Positions 40,707 to 50,023 are shown, numbered from the stretch's first letter. The stretch is 64,000 nt of DNA from Natronosalvus halobius (GCF_024138145.1 NZ_CP099997.1:3410001-3474000), one strand, 5' to 3'. A program made the numbers and translations. The notes: generated by a model from the letters alone, not told the origin.

Positions 40707-41366
40707 ATGAAGTTCATCATCGTCGGGTACGGTCGCGTTGGCGCGCGAACGGCCCGCATTCTCGCGGAGGAGGGCCACGACGTCGTCATCCTGGACAACG
40801 ACCAGAAACGCCTCGAGCGCGCCGACGGTGAGGGGTTCGACGGCGTGCAGGGGGACGGTGCCGACGAGGATGCGCTGCTCGAGGCGGGCATCGAGACGGC
40901 GGACGCAATCGGCGCGATGACGCCCGACCTGAACGTCAACTTCGCGGCGTGTATGGTCGGCAAACACTACGGCTGTCGGACCGTCTTGCGGATCGACGAG
41001 GACTACCGGGAGGACATCTACGAGAAGTACGCCGCGGACGTCGACGAGATCATCTACCCCGAGCGACTCGGTGCCGCCGGCGCGAAGACCGCGCTCCTCG
41101 GTGGCGACTTCAACGTCGTCGCGGACTTGGCCCAGAACCTGCACCTGACCGTTCTCGAGATCGCCGAAGGGTCACCGGCGGTCGGCAAGCGACTCAGCGA
41201 ACTCGAGTTACCCGAAGGCTCGCGCATCTACGCCCACGGACGGGAGACGGAGTCGCTGACGATTCCGCTCCCGGGGACGGCGCTGGCCGCTGGTGACGAG
41301 GTAGCGGTGATCACCGAGACGGACGCCATCGAGCAGGTTCGGTCGACGTTGCTGGCTGAAACCTGA
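40707..41366 (+). CDS. TrkA-type potassium regulatory subunit (RCK)
   Basis: A 219-residue soluble RCK protein that gates a Trk/Ktr potassium transporter. The Rossmann N-domain (KFIIVGYGRVGARTARILAEEGHDVVILDND) binds NAD(H) or ATP. The C-terminal RCK_C (TVLEIAEGSPAVGKRLSELEL, then GDEVAVITETD) is complete. The ATG at 40707 lies ~30 bp after a TATA-like catattt (40675-40681). No channel gene is adjacent, so the membrane partner must be elsewhere. Confidence 0.9.
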   Translation: MKFIIVGYGRVGARTARILAEEGHDVVILDNDQKRLERADGEGFDGVQGDGADEDALLEAGIETADAIGAMTPDLNVNFAACMVGKHYGCRTVLRIDEDYREDIYEKYAADVDEIIYPERLGAAGAKTALLGGDFNVVADLAQNLHLTVLEIAEGSPAVGKRLSELELPEGSRIYAHGRETESLTIPLPGTALAAGDEVAVITETDAIEQVRSTLLAET

Positions 41367-41522
41367 GTCGACGCCGAAAGAGGGGGTACGTGCAGGCACA
41401 CACCGGGGAAGGATGGGAACTGATACCGTCAGGGTGGTGCGTGCCTCGAACGTACCTACTCACTGACCGGGCATAAAGCTGAGTCAGACGGCCGTGTGAC
41501 GGCGGTCAGACGCGTTCGCTAC

Positions 41523-42701
41523 TCACTCGTCGACCCGAAACACGAGCACGTTCTGGTGGACCATCGACGGCACGAACGAGAACGGGTAGCCGTAGACGTG
41601 GAGATCCTTCGACGGATCGTACCAGATCAGGTTGGCCGCGAGCGTCATCGGCGCCGCGTCCTGGATCGCTCGAGCGAGGTCGGCGGCCAGGAACGCGTAG
41701 GATTGCTCGCGGTACATGTCGCCGATGAAGACGACGGCGTACCGGCCGGGTTTGACGACCCTTGCGAACTGGGCGAAACGATCGCCCATCTCGGCGAGCC
41801 AGTCGGCTTTCGACTGGTCGCTCGAGTCGGCGTGTGGTGTCGTGGTGTCGTTCGTGCTGTCGCTCTCACTTTCACTCACCTTCTCGCGCTCACTCTCACG
41901 GCGGCCGGCATTGTCGCCATTGCCGTCGCCGTCATTACAGCCGTCGCCATTGCCGTCGCTACCACCGTCGCCATCATCGACACCGTCAGCGTCGAACGCC
42001 CCCAACTTACTCTCGCGAGTCGCCCGCCGGTTTCGCGTCTGCTCGCGCTCGTCCATATCCCAGTAGGGAACGTCGGCCAGGAGCAAATCGACCGAGTTCT
42101 CGGAGAGGTCCTGGACCAGGTCTGCACAGTCGCCCTCGTGGACGTCCTGGGCAGCCAGCGGCGCCTCACCGCGTTCCCGGCGCTCCTCGTTTTCCCGCTC
42201 GAGGGCCGTCTCGTAGACCTCGATCCACCGGGGGTTTCGCTCGAAGCCGATTGCCTCCCGCAGGCCGGTTCCCTCGTGTTCGCAGAGGCTCGCACCCAGG
42301 AGGGTGCCCCCGACGCCCGCGAACGGATCGAGGACGGTCTCGCCGGCCTTGCTGAACCGACCGACGAGGTCCGCACAGAGCCGCGGGGGTTTCTGCCCCC
42401 CGTGCTCGCTCCGCAGGTCGTGCTGGAGGTCCGGCGGATAGGCTTCGGGAATCACCGACTTCGTGGCGAACTTCCACTCTCGGCCAGTGAGGTCGTTGAG
42501 TCGGTTTCGCTCGTCGTAGATCCCCCGTCCATCGAGGTAGGTCTGGTGGTCGGCCAGTTCGTCGGTGTTGACCACGTCGCCGTCCTCGACGGGGAGGGAC
42601 TCCTCACGCGCCCGCTCGGCGTCGAAGTCGCCGTCGTCGTCGGTGAACAGGCGGCTCTGGCGGTGCCCGTTCTCGCCGCCTGCGTCGCCGTCGTCAGCCA
42701 T
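41523..42701 (-). CDS. DNA methyltransferase with disordered insertion
   Basis: A 392-residue SAM-dependent DNA methyltransferase. Motif I is LDPFAGVGGTLLGASLCEHEGTG with the acidic GFERNP following. The catalytic motif is LLLADVPYWDMDE, an unusual variant of DPPY/SPPW. A Gly/Asp/Asn/Ser-rich insertion of ~75 residues follows the catalytic motif. Motif order (I before IV) is unlike most beta-class enzymes. No restriction endonuclease is nearby, so it is an orphan. It may be the haloarchaeal CTAG methylase type (Zim-like), a guess from the overall character; the target site cannot be read from sequence. Start at ATG 42701. Confidence 0.75.
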   Translation of the reverse strand: MADDGDAGGENGHRQSRLFTDDDGDFDAERAREESLPVEDGDVVNTDELADHQTYLDGRGIYDERNRLNDLTGREWKFATKSVIPEAYPPDLQHDLRSEHGGQKPPRLCADLVGRFSKAGETVLDPFAGVGGTLLGASLCEHEGTGLREAIGFERNPRWIEVYETALERENEERRERGEAPLAAQDVHEGDCADLVQDLSENSVDLLLADVPYWDMDEREQTRNRRATRESKLGAFDADGVDDGDGGSDGNGDGCNDGDGNGDNAGRRESEREKVSESESDSTNDTTTPHADSSDQSKADWLAEMGDRFAQFARVVKPGRYAVVFIGDMYREQSYAFLAADLARAIQDAAPMTLAANLIWYDPSKDLHVYGYPFSFVPSMVHQNVLVFRVDE

Positions 42702-42804
42702 ACCCCGAGTCCTCACCGGTCGGGCATAAGCGCTTTCGCTCGCGGATCGGTGTCGGACCAGTGTCGACGCCGACACTTATCCGGTCGGCAGTGGAAGGTC
42801 ACCC

Positions 42805-43743
42805 GTGTCTTTGCTCGGACCTGCGGCGTCGACCCTCGTCGGTCTGGTCGCGCTCTGGCTGGGCGCGCGGTGGCTCGTCACCGCGGCTTCCCGACTCGCT
42901 CGAACCGCGGGCATCCCGCCGCTGATCGTCGGTCTAACCGTCGTCGCCTTCGGGACGTCGGCACCCGAGATCGTTGTGGGCGTCGAGGCGGCTCTCGAGG
43001 GCCGCGGCGCCATCGCGGTCGGCAACGTGGTCGGATCGAACGCGTTCAATCTGGGCGCGATTCTGGGCGCACTAGCGATCATTAGTCCGTTTCGCGTCGC
43101 CGACACCCTCGTTCGGCGGGACGCCGTCGCGATGGCGGCGGCGACCGGGGTCGGGATCGCGGTTCTGGTAAATCTGCACGTCTCGCGCACGGAAGGGATC
43201 TTTCTCCTCGCGTGTCTGGTCGCCTACCTGGCCTGGCTCGCCCGCTCGGCACGCGATTCCGACACCGGCGCCGTCGAACCTGAACGCTCGGGAACGAACC
43301 GCCACCCTGGAGTCGACGCGCTCGTCCTCGTCGTCGGTCTGGTCCTGGTCGGTCTCGGCGGCCGGTTGCTCGTCCAGGGCGCTGTCGAACTCGCCCGCGC
43401 CGGAGGCGTCTCGGAGTGGCTCATCGGCGTGACGGTGGTCGCAGGGGGAACTTCTCTCCCCGAGGCGGCAGCGTCCGTCGTCGCGGCGCGGCGCGCCGAG
43501 GTCGGCCTCGCGGCCGGGAACGTCATCGGGTCGAACGTATTCAACCTGCTGGGCGTGCTCGGCGTCTCCGCGGTGGCCGCGCCGCTGGTCGTCGGCGCGA
43601 GTGTTCGCTCGGGGTTGTGGTGGCTCGCCGCGTTGACCGCCGTTTCGGCCGTCCTCCTGGGGACCGGCCGTCGGCTGACCCGTCTCGAGGGTGTCGCGCT
43701 TGTGCTCTCGGTGGCGGGCTTCTGGGTGCTGGCGGCGGGTTGA
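42805..43743 (+). CDS. Sodium/calcium antiporter (CaCA family)
   Basis: A 312-residue membrane protein with two inverted alpha-repeats. The first has PPLIVGLTVVAFGTSAPEIVVG and NVVGSNAFNLGAILG; the second EWLIGVTVVAGGTSLPEAAASV and NVIGSNVFNLLGVLG. The GTSAPE and GTSLPE acidic sites coordinate Ca2+ and Na+. About ten helices in total with a short polar loop (ARSARDSDTGAVEPERSG) between halves. The GTG start at 42805 is used. Likely exports calcium using the sodium gradient. Confidence 0.9.
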   Translation: MSLLGPAASTLVGLVALWLGARWLVTAASRLARTAGIPPLIVGLTVVAFGTSAPEIVVGVEAALEGRGAIAVGNVVGSNAFNLGAILGALAIISPFRVADTLVRRDAVAMAAATGVGIAVLVNLHVSRTEGIFLLACLVAYLAWLARSARDSDTGAVEPERSGTNRHPGVDALVLVVGLVLVGLGGRLLVQGAVELARAGGVSEWLIGVTVVAGGTSLPEAAASVVAARRAEVGLAAGNVIGSNVFNLLGVLGVSAVAAPLVVGASVRSGLWWLAALTAVSAVLLGTGRRLTRLEGVALVLSVAGFWVLAAG

Positions 43744-43856
43744 GGGGGCTTCGACTCGAGGCTCGATGGCTCCTCGAGCCACTCGTTTGTCGTCGTCGCT
43801 CGAGGTGACATTAGTGTTAGCGAGGGCCTTTGTGCGAGCGCCCCCTCTATTCGACC

Positions 43857-44861
43857 ATGAACATGCTCGTCGACGGCGAGTGGCGAACCGATGCGTCCGA
43901 GACCACCACCGAGGAGGGAGCCTTCGAGCGCCAGACGACGACGTTCCGCGACGAGATCCAGGACGACCCGGACGCCCGCTTCCAGCCGGCAGCCGGACGT
44001 TACCACCTCTACGTCTCCTACGCGTGCCCGTGGGCTCACCGGACGCTCCTGGTGCGGTCGCTGAAGGGGCTCGAGGATGCCATCTCCGTCTCGGTCGTCG
44101 ACCCCTACCGCGACCAGGATGGCTGGCAGTTCACGCCCGAGAAAGACGGGTGTACCGTCGATCACGTCCACGGAGCGGACTTCCTCCGGGAACTCTACGG
44201 GCGTGCCGACCCGGACACGACCTGTCGGGTCACGGTGCCGGTGCTCTGGGACACGAAGGAAGACACCATCGTCAACAACGAGTCCGCAGAGATCATCCGT
44301 ATGCTCGATACCGAGTTCGACGACCTGGCGACCAGGGACGTCGATCTCTATCCCGAGGGCTACCGCGAGGACGTCGACGAGATCATCGAGGCGATCTACG
44401 AGCCGATCAACAACGGCGTCTACCGGGCCGGGTTCGCGACGAAGCAGGAGCCGTACGAGGCGGCCGTCGACGACCTCTTCGAGGCGCTCGCACACTGGGA
44501 CGACGTGCTCGCCGAGCAGCGCTACCTCGCCGGTGACCGCCTGACCGAGGCCGACGTCTGCCTGTTCACGACGCTCGTGCGATTCGACCAGGTCTACCAC
44601 ACGCACTTCATGTGCAACGTCAAATTCATCCGCGAGTTCGACAACCTCTGGCCGTACCTGCGCGACCTCTACCAAACGCCCGGTGTCGCAGAGACGGTCG
44701 AGATGGACCACATCAAGGAACACTACTACACGACCCACCCGGACGTGAACCCGCACGGCATCGTCGCCCGCGGCCCCGACCTCGAGTTCGAGGCGCCACA
44801 CGACCGGGACGCGCTGTCTGGAGAGCCACCCGCGGCGCTGGCGTCGTCGCTCGAGCGCTAG
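43857..44861 (+). CDS. ECM4/GSTO-like glutathionyl-hydroquinone reductase family
   Basis: A 334-residue GST-fold enzyme. The N-terminal HLYVSYACPWAHRTLLVRSLKGLE has the catalytic-cysteine motif CPWAH, the mark of xi-class glutathionyl-hydroquinone reductases (YqjG/ECM4). The FTPEKDGCTVDHVHGADFLRELY and TVPVLWDTKEDTIVNNESAEIIRML segments are also typical. Haloarchaea make gamma-glutamylcysteine rather than glutathione, so the thiol cofactor is probably different. The ATG at 43857 is used; ATG 43863 is also possible. Confidence 0.85.
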   Translation: MNMLVDGEWRTDASETTTEEGAFERQTTTFRDEIQDDPDARFQPAAGRYHLYVSYACPWAHRTLLVRSLKGLEDAISVSVVDPYRDQDGWQFTPEKDGCTVDHVHGADFLRELYGRADPDTTCRVTVPVLWDTKEDTIVNNESAEIIRMLDTEFDDLATRDVDLYPEGYREDVDEIIEAIYEPINNGVYRAGFATKQEPYEAAVDDLFEALAHWDDVLAEQRYLAGDRLTEADVCLFTTLVRFDQVYHTHFMCNVKFIREFDNLWPYLRDLYQTPGVAETVEMDHIKEHYYTTHPDVNPHGIVARGPDLEFEAPHDRDALSGEPPAALASSLER

Positions 44862-44996
44862 GGAACGATCTCCCTCTCCGCCAACGCTGTATGGCGTTCC
44901 GGTGGTCGTGCCTCTGCTATCTCTTTTACCGACTCGTACTCGTACTCGAGGCGGCGAGCGCCTCGGGTGGATGAAAACAGTGGATCAATCGGTCGC

Positions 44997-45398
44997 TTAC
45001 TCGTCCTCGAACTCGAGCGCCGCCGAGTTGATGCAGTAGCGCTTCCCCGTGGGTTCGGGACCGTCCTCGAAGATGTGACCGAGGTGGCCACCGCAGTTGG
45101 CACACAGGACTTCGGTGCGGTGCATGCCGTGGCTGGTGTCGACGCGCGTCTCGATCACGTCGTCGTCGGCGTCGTAGAAACTCGGCCAGCCACACCCCGA
45201 GTGGTACTTCGTGTCCGACTCGAAGAGCGTGGCTTCACAGCCTGCACACGAGTAGGAGCCGTCCTCCTCGTGGTCGACGTACTCGCCGGAGAACGGGCGC
45301 TCGGTCCCGGCCTCCCGGAGAACGCGGTACTCCTCGTCGGTCAGGCGCTCGCGCCACTCCTCGTCGGTCAGCGTTCGCTCGTCGGATTCCTGGCTCAT
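44997..45398 (-). CDS. msrB: Peptide methionine (R)-S-oxide reductase MsrB
   Basis: A 133-residue repair enzyme reducing methionine-R-sulfoxide in proteins. Motifs: [10 protein letters not shown]-like [18 protein letters not shown] ... CGWPSF, then [24 protein letters not shown] and the catalytic cysteine in [10 protein letters not shown]. The two CxxC pairs bind zinc. Length and start (ATG 45398) are standard. It converges on the GST gene; reducing power would come from thioredoxin systems, possibly the Grx-TrxR fusion at the left end. Confidence 0.95.
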   Translation of the reverse strand: MSQESDERTLTDEEWRERLTDEEYRVLREAGTERPFSGEYVDHEEDGSYSCAGCEATLFESDTKYHSGCGWPSFYDADDDVIETRVDTSHGMHRTEVLCANCGGHLGHIFEDGPEPTGKRYCINSAALEFEDE

Positions 45399-45459
45399 AG
45401 GTTTAGTAAGGGCGTCGGACTCAAGAGTCTGTCTGCGGCGAGGCGGTAGGCGAAGTGGA

Positions 45460-45621
45460 CTACCGCCCCGTCATCACGTTCGTGCTCTCACACTCCGGAC
45501 ACTGAGTCATCCGCCCGAGACCAGGTACCTCGAGGCGAACCCACGCGTCGTCGCCGCCGGGCGCTTCGAAGCCGCAGTTCAGACAGCGCGAGTGTCGACC
45601 GGAGGGGGATTGCATCGCCAT
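45460..45621 (-). CDS. Small zinc-ribbon protein
   Basis: A 53-residue protein read on the minus strand from ATG 45621 ([19 protein letters not shown]). Two CxxC pairs, CLNC at 13-16 and CPEC at 41-44, frame a Gly/Asp-rich middle; the knuckle spacing fits a treble-clef/ribbon. Basic residues (RHSRC) lie ahead of the first pair. A TATA-like gcctatgctatc is ~30 bp upstream. I recognise no named function; small zinc ribbons of this sort are common in haloarchaea. The second ATG (residue 3) is also possible. Confidence 0.7.
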   Translation of the reverse strand: MAMQSPSGRHSRCLNCGFEAPGGDDAWVRLEVPGLGRMTQCPECESTNVMTGR

Positions 45622-45762
45622 ACTCGAGCTATGCCAGATGATAGCATAGGCGTTTTCACGACCTCGAGTGACTCTCTTCGCTCGTGATTGGTCCGCCGGC
45701 TATCGTCGGATTATACTATAAAACTCATAGTGATGCAGAAAACGCTCTCTATCGCGACCGAA

Positions 45763-48042
45763 TCAGGCGTGACCTGGATAGTCCCGCTCGAATCGGTCCT
45801 CGAGGTCGTCGTACTCGAACTGTACGAGGACGGGACGCCCGTGGGGACAGGCGTAGGGGTTCTCACAGTCGTCCAGCGCCTCGAGCAGGTCCAGGACGGA
45901 CCCCTCCGAGAGGGAGGTGTTGCCGGTGATCGACGGATAGCAGGCCAGGTCGGCGAGGAAGTCGTCGGCCAGCGCGTCGATCGTCTCGGCGCCCGCCTCG
46001 CGGTCGCCGTCGAGGAACGAGCCGAGGACGTCCCGGAGCTGGGCCGGCTCGAGGGTCTTCTCGAGGACGGCGGGAACGGTGGTGACGGCGACCGTGCGGT
46101 CGTCGATCCGGTTGGCGGAAAAACCCAGGCGTGCGAGCGCGTCCCGGTAGTGCTCGAAGGCCTCGGCCTCTACAGCAGTGAGCTCGAGTTCGACGGGCGA
46201 GGCGAGCGCCTGGGTCGTCGGATCGTCGGCGAACGCTCGCTGGAGGCGCTCGTAGTTGACCCGCTCGTCGGCGGCGTGCTGGTCGACCAGGACGAGGCCC
46301 TCGGGGGTCTCACAGACGACGTAGGTGTCCTTCAGCTGACCGAGTACCCGAAGTGAGGGCAGAGAGTCGTACTCGAGGGCGTCGGTGGCCGTCCCGCCCG
46401 CCAGCGTCTGCTGGTCGGTCGACGGGGTGATCGAGTGCGACGGGTCGCCCGAGGCGGCGTGTCGGGATCGGTCTCCTGCATCTGTCGCGCCCGTCACGTC
46501 TGTCGCATCGCTCGAATCCGTCGTGCTCGCCGTTCGATTCGTCGGTTCGGATGCGATCGAAGGATCGGAACGGCTCGCCTCCAGGTCGGACGAAGGAGTT
46601 GACGACGCCGTATCTGCCCGACCCGAGGCGTTCGTTCGTGTCGCGTCTAACGACCCTTCGGCCTCGGGTGACTCGGTCGTCTTCGAGCCATCTGCCTGCG
46701 TTGCGGGTGCCTCGCTCGAGTCGGCATTCGAATCGAGCGAACGCGAGCCGACGGCATCGCCCGAGACCGACTGATTCGACGGTCCTGAACCACTCGAACC
46801 GCCCGCCTCGGGTTCGTCAGCCGCCCCCGCGAGCGTTCCGTCTTCGTACCCAGCGTCCGGTTCGACCGCCGCCTCGTCGGGCGCCGAGCGTCCTCGGGGC
46901 GCCCGCGAACGGAGCAACCCGTACTCGAGCAGCGCGTCCTGGACGGCTGACTCGACCGCACGGCGGACGGCATCGTCGTCGTCGAAGCGAACCTCGCGCT
47001 TTCTGGGGTGGACGTTCACGTCGACGGCGTCGCCGGGGACCTCGAGGAAGAGCACGACGAAGGGGTAGCGGTCCCCGCCGAGTTGGCCGCCGTAGGCGTT
47101 CATGATCCCCTCGCGAATGGCCTCGGAGGTGACCGCTCGGCCGTTGACGTAGGTCGCGAGGTAGTCCCGGCTGGCCCGGTTCGTCTCCGGGTGCGAGACG
47201 GTTCCCGAGACCGACTCGAGCGGGCCGATCGGGAGGTCGTCGCCGTCGGCCTCGACGTCGATCATCGAGCGGGCGACCTCCCGGCCGTAGACCGAGAGGA
47301 TGGCGGCCTGCAGATCGTCCTGGCCCGTCGTGGCGAACACCTCCCGCCCGTCGTGGGTGAGCGAGAGCGCCACGTCCGGATTGGCGAGGGCGTAGCGGGT
47401 GACGATCTGGTTGACGTGGGCGAACTCGGTCGCGGTGGTCTTGAGGAACTTCCGTCGGGCGGGGGTGTTGTAGAAGAGGTCTTCGACGACGACGGTGGTT
47501 CCCTCCGGACAGCCGGTCGGCTCGACGGCAACGACGTCGCCGCCCTCGTAGACGAGTTCGGTTCCCGTCGGGGATTCGCTGCTGAGTCCGTCGGCTCGAG
47601 GCCGGGTCCGAATCGTCAGCTTCGACACCGAACCGATGGTGTGGAGCGCCTCGCCGCGGAAGCCCAGGCTTTCGACGCCACGCTCGAGGTCCTCGAGGCC
47701 CGTGATCTTGCTCGTCGTGTGCTGGCGAACCGCCCGGCGGACGTCCGTCTCGGTCATCCCGCGGCCGTCGTCGCTGACCCGGATGAATTCGGTGCCGCCC
47801 GCCTCAATCTCGACGTCGATGCGCGTGGCGTCGGCGTCGAGGGCGTTCTCGACCAGTTCCTTGACCGCGCTGGCGGGCCGTTCGACGACCTCTCCGGCGG
47901 CGATCCGGGCGACGGTGTGCTCGTCGAGTTGGTGGATGGTCGTCTCGTCCGCTGCTCGCTCGTCCGTTGCTCGACTGTTTGCTCGGTCGTCCGCGTCGTC
48001 GGTTGGGTCGTCAGATGGGGTGTCGATTGTGTCGTCGGTCAT
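45763..48042 (-). CDS. mutL: DNA mismatch repair endonuclease MutL
   Basis: A 759-residue MutL. The N-terminal GHKL ATPase has ELVENALDADATRIDVEIEAGG, DDGRGM and GFRGEALHTIGSVS. A long Ser/Thr/Asp/Glu-rich disordered linker (~375-565) is followed by the C-terminal dimerisation/endonuclease domain with DQHAADERVNYERL, which fits the metal-binding DQHA(X)2E(X)4E motif, and the conserved ACPHGRP near the C-terminus. The nuclease motif means it would nick DNA, as in most bacteria lacking MutH. It starts 3 bp after the stop of the DapA-like gene, so the two share a transcript. Archaeal mutS/mutL are thought to be bacterial acquisitions. Confidence 0.93.
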   Translation of the reverse strand: MTDDTIDTPSDDPTDDADDRANSRATDERAADETTIHQLDEHTVARIAAGEVVERPASAVKELVENALDADATRIDVEIEAGGTEFIRVSDDGRGMTETDVRRAVRQHTTSKITGLEDLERGVESLGFRGEALHTIGSVSKLTIRTRPRADGLSSESPTGTELVYEGGDVVAVEPTGCPEGTTVVVEDLFYNTPARRKFLKTTATEFAHVNQIVTRYALANPDVALSLTHDGREVFATTGQDDLQAAILSVYGREVARSMIDVEADGDDLPIGPLESVSGTVSHPETNRASRDYLATYVNGRAVTSEAIREGIMNAYGGQLGGDRYPFVVLFLEVPGDAVDVNVHPRKREVRFDDDDAVRRAVESAVQDALLEYGLLRSRAPRGRSAPDEAAVEPDAGYEDGTLAGAADEPEAGGSSGSGPSNQSVSGDAVGSRSLDSNADSSEAPATQADGSKTTESPEAEGSLDATRTNASGRADTASSTPSSDLEASRSDPSIASEPTNRTASTTDSSDATDVTGATDAGDRSRHAASGDPSHSITPSTDQQTLAGGTATDALEYDSLPSLRVLGQLKDTYVVCETPEGLVLVDQHAADERVNYERLQRAFADDPTTQALASPVELELTAVEAEAFEHYRDALARLGFSANRIDDRTVAVTTVPAVLEKTLEPAQLRDVLGSFLDGDREAGAETIDALADDFLADLACYPSITGNTSLSEGSVLDLLEALDDCENPYACPHGRPVLVQFEYDDLEDRFERDYPGHA

Positions 48043-48045
48043 GAT

Positions 48046-48933
48046 TCAGCCCTCGAGCAGCGTGTCGGCACGGTCGGTGATCGTCTCTCGTCCTGCCTCG
48101 GGAACGGTGACCAGCGGCGGGCGAACCGCGTCGGACGGGAGCCACCCGCGGTGGCCGAGGGCGGCTTTGGTCGCGGGAGCGAATCCATAGGTTCCACACG
48201 CCTCGAACAGTCCCGAGATCGACGCCTGGAGCGCCTCTCCGCGCTCGGTTTCGGCGGTCTCGAGTACCTCGGCGTACGCCTCCGGGGCGACGTTCGAGAG
48301 CGCGTTCACGCCCCCGTCGGCGCCCATTCGGAGAGAGGGGACGAGCAGCGTGTCGAACCCCTGGAGACACAGAAATTCCTCGGGCGTTCGGCGCATCGCC
48401 GCCAGGAAGTACTCGAAGTCGCCGCTCGAGTCTTTCAGGCCGACGACGTTCTCGTGGCTGGCGACAGCCTCGAGCGTCTCGAGGGCGATGGGCTGACCCG
48501 TACACGACGGGATGTTGTAGAGCACGAGAGGGAGTGGCGACCGGTCGGCCACCGCCTCGAAGAATCGGCAGTCGCCAGCGGGATCGTTCGCTGTGTGGAA
48601 GTACGGCGGGACGACAACCGCGATGTCGGCGCCGACCTCGGCGGCCGATTCGGCGTAATCGACCGTCTCGGCGACGCTCGTCGCAGCGGCACCGGCGAGG
48701 ACCGGTACCTCGCCGTTTGCTCGCTCCACTGTGACCTCGACGACCCGACGCCGTTCGTCGGGCGAGAGGCTCGCGAACTCGCCGGTCGTCCCGCAGGGAA
48801 AGAGCCCATCAATGCCGCCCTCGAGGAGCGCGTCGACGAGCGAGCCCAGCGATTCCTCGTCGACCGATCCTGATTCGTCGAACGGCGTCACGATGGGGCA
48901 CGTGACGCCCTCGAGCGCCTGCTGGAAAGTCAT
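48046..48933 (-). CDS. DapA/NanA-family aldolase, substrate unknown
   Basis: A 295-residue TIM-barrel class I aldolase. GVTCPIVTPFDESGSVDEE, PCGTTGEFASLSPDERRRVVE, PLVLYNIPSCTGQPI (active-site Tyr) and VVGLKDSSGD (Schiff-base Lys) are all present. It is clearly distinct from the KdgA-like protein at 18596-19462. Possible activities are dihydrodipicolinate synthase, KDG aldolase or a related lyase. The stop is 3 bp ahead of mutL, giving an unexpected aldolase-mutL operon. Confidence 0.8.
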   Translation of the reverse strand: MTFQQALEGVTCPIVTPFDESGSVDEESLGSLVDALLEGGIDGLFPCGTTGEFASLSPDERRRVVEVTVERANGEVPVLAGAAATSVAETVDYAESAAEVGADIAVVVPPYFHTANDPAGDCRFFEAVADRSPLPLVLYNIPSCTGQPIALETLEAVASHENVVGLKDSSGDFEYFLAAMRRTPEEFLCLQGFDTLLVPSLRMGADGGVNALSNVAPEAYAEVLETAETERGEALQASISGLFEACGTYGFAPATKAALGHRGWLPSDAVRPPLVTVPEAGRETITDRADTLLEG

Positions 48934-49029
48934 GTATGGTTGTTTCTGAGCGGACGCAAAAGGGTATCGACGGCCGGACCCGTTCCCGGTGCGAATGCTT
49001 GTTAGGCGGTGGGGACGAACGGTCCTGCG

Positions 49030-49953
49030 ATGACTCCCACGGACAGCGAGGACCGCGTTTCGCCGTCGGCGAGCGACGCGATCGACTCACTCGCGAACGA
49101 CCGCCGCCTCGAAATCCTGATCGCGCTGGCAGACCGCGAGTGGGAGGTGCAGGAAAACGGACACGTCATGTCGTTCACTGACCTGTATGACGCGGTCGAC
49201 GTCGACAGCACGTCCCAGTTCTCCTACCACCTCACGACCCTCGTCGGACGATTCGTCGCCGAGACGGACGGTGGATACCGACTCACGTACGCCGGCGACA
49301 AGGTCGTTCGCGCGATTCTGTCGGGCCTGTACGAGGCGCCGCCGACGTTCGAGGCCGTCGACGTCGACGGCGTGTGCCCGTTTTGCCGAGAAGCCGCACT
49401 CGTCGCAGACTCCCTCGAGGAGCGCTTCGTCGTCCGGTGTGCGGCCTGTGACTCGACACTCCTGGCGGATGCCTTTCCGCGCAGCCAGGCGGCACACCGA
49501 TCGCCGTCCGAAATCGCCGAGAGTTTCGGATGCGGCATCTGGAGTACGGCCGTCGCGGTCGACGGCGGCGTCTGTCCGGAGTGTAACGGCGTCGTCGACG
49601 CTGCCGTCGACTCCCACGAGCGCGATGGTCTGGTCGTGCACACGGTCGCCCACACCTGTCGCGAGTGTCGCACGATGATCCACCTGCCGATAGAGGTGTT
49701 CGTCGCGCTCCATCCCGAAACCGCAGCGTTCCTCCACCGACACGGCATCTCGGTTCTCGAGACGCCACTCTGGGAACTGTTCGGCTCCTTCACGTCCGGG
49801 GAGTGGACGACCGACGTTCGGTCGATGTCGCCACTCGAGGCCCGATTCGAACTCTCGTATGACGATGAGATGCTCGTTCTCGAGATGGATGACGACCTCG
49901 AGGTTACGCCAGTCGCAAAACCCTCGGAGATTGGTATGGAAGCGAACAAATGA
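49030..49953 (+). CDS. ArsR-like winged-HTH regulator with zinc-binding C-terminal region
   Basis: A 307-residue regulator. The N-terminal ArsR-type HTH (~15-90) shows AIDSLANDRRLEILIALADRE and SQFSYHLTTLVGRFVAETDGGYRLTYAG. The rest (~105-240) holds cysteine pairs CPFC, CAAC, CPEC and CREC, suggesting two zinc ribbons and an interaction or sensing role. The ATG at 49030 is preferred; the frame extends further but with no ATG. Haloarchaeal relatives (DUF7351-like) are uncharacterised. It may regulate the adjacent ABC exporter operon (inference). Confidence 0.78.
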   Translation: MTPTDSEDRVSPSASDAIDSLANDRRLEILIALADREWEVQENGHVMSFTDLYDAVDVDSTSQFSYHLTTLVGRFVAETDGGYRLTYAGDKVVRAILSGLYEAPPTFEAVDVDGVCPFCREAALVADSLEERFVVRCAACDSTLLADAFPRSQAAHRSPSEIAESFGCGIWSTAVAVDGGVCPECNGVVDAAVDSHERDGLVVHTVAHTCRECRTMIHLPIEVFVALHPETAAFLHRHGISVLETPLWELFGSFTSGEWTTDVRSMSPLEARFELSYDDEMLVLEMDDDLEVTPVAKPSEIGMEANK

Positions 49954-50023
49954 GCGGGAAGACGATTCGAATGCGAGGCTCGAAAACACACCGCAGCGAT
50001 GACGAGTCCTGCACTTATCCTTG

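Noticed and set aside
41523-43085. Long plus-strand ORF opposite the DNA methyltransferase
   Set aside because: Antisense shadow; the methyltransferase motifs are on the minus strand and the real plus-strand antiporter starts at 42805 in another frame.
45700-45762. TATA-like ttatactataaaactcat near 45709-45727 as a plus-strand promoter
   Set aside because: The downstream plus-strand frame is a shadow of mutL, and no other gene follows in that direction. It may be an orphan promoter or chance AT-rich sequence.
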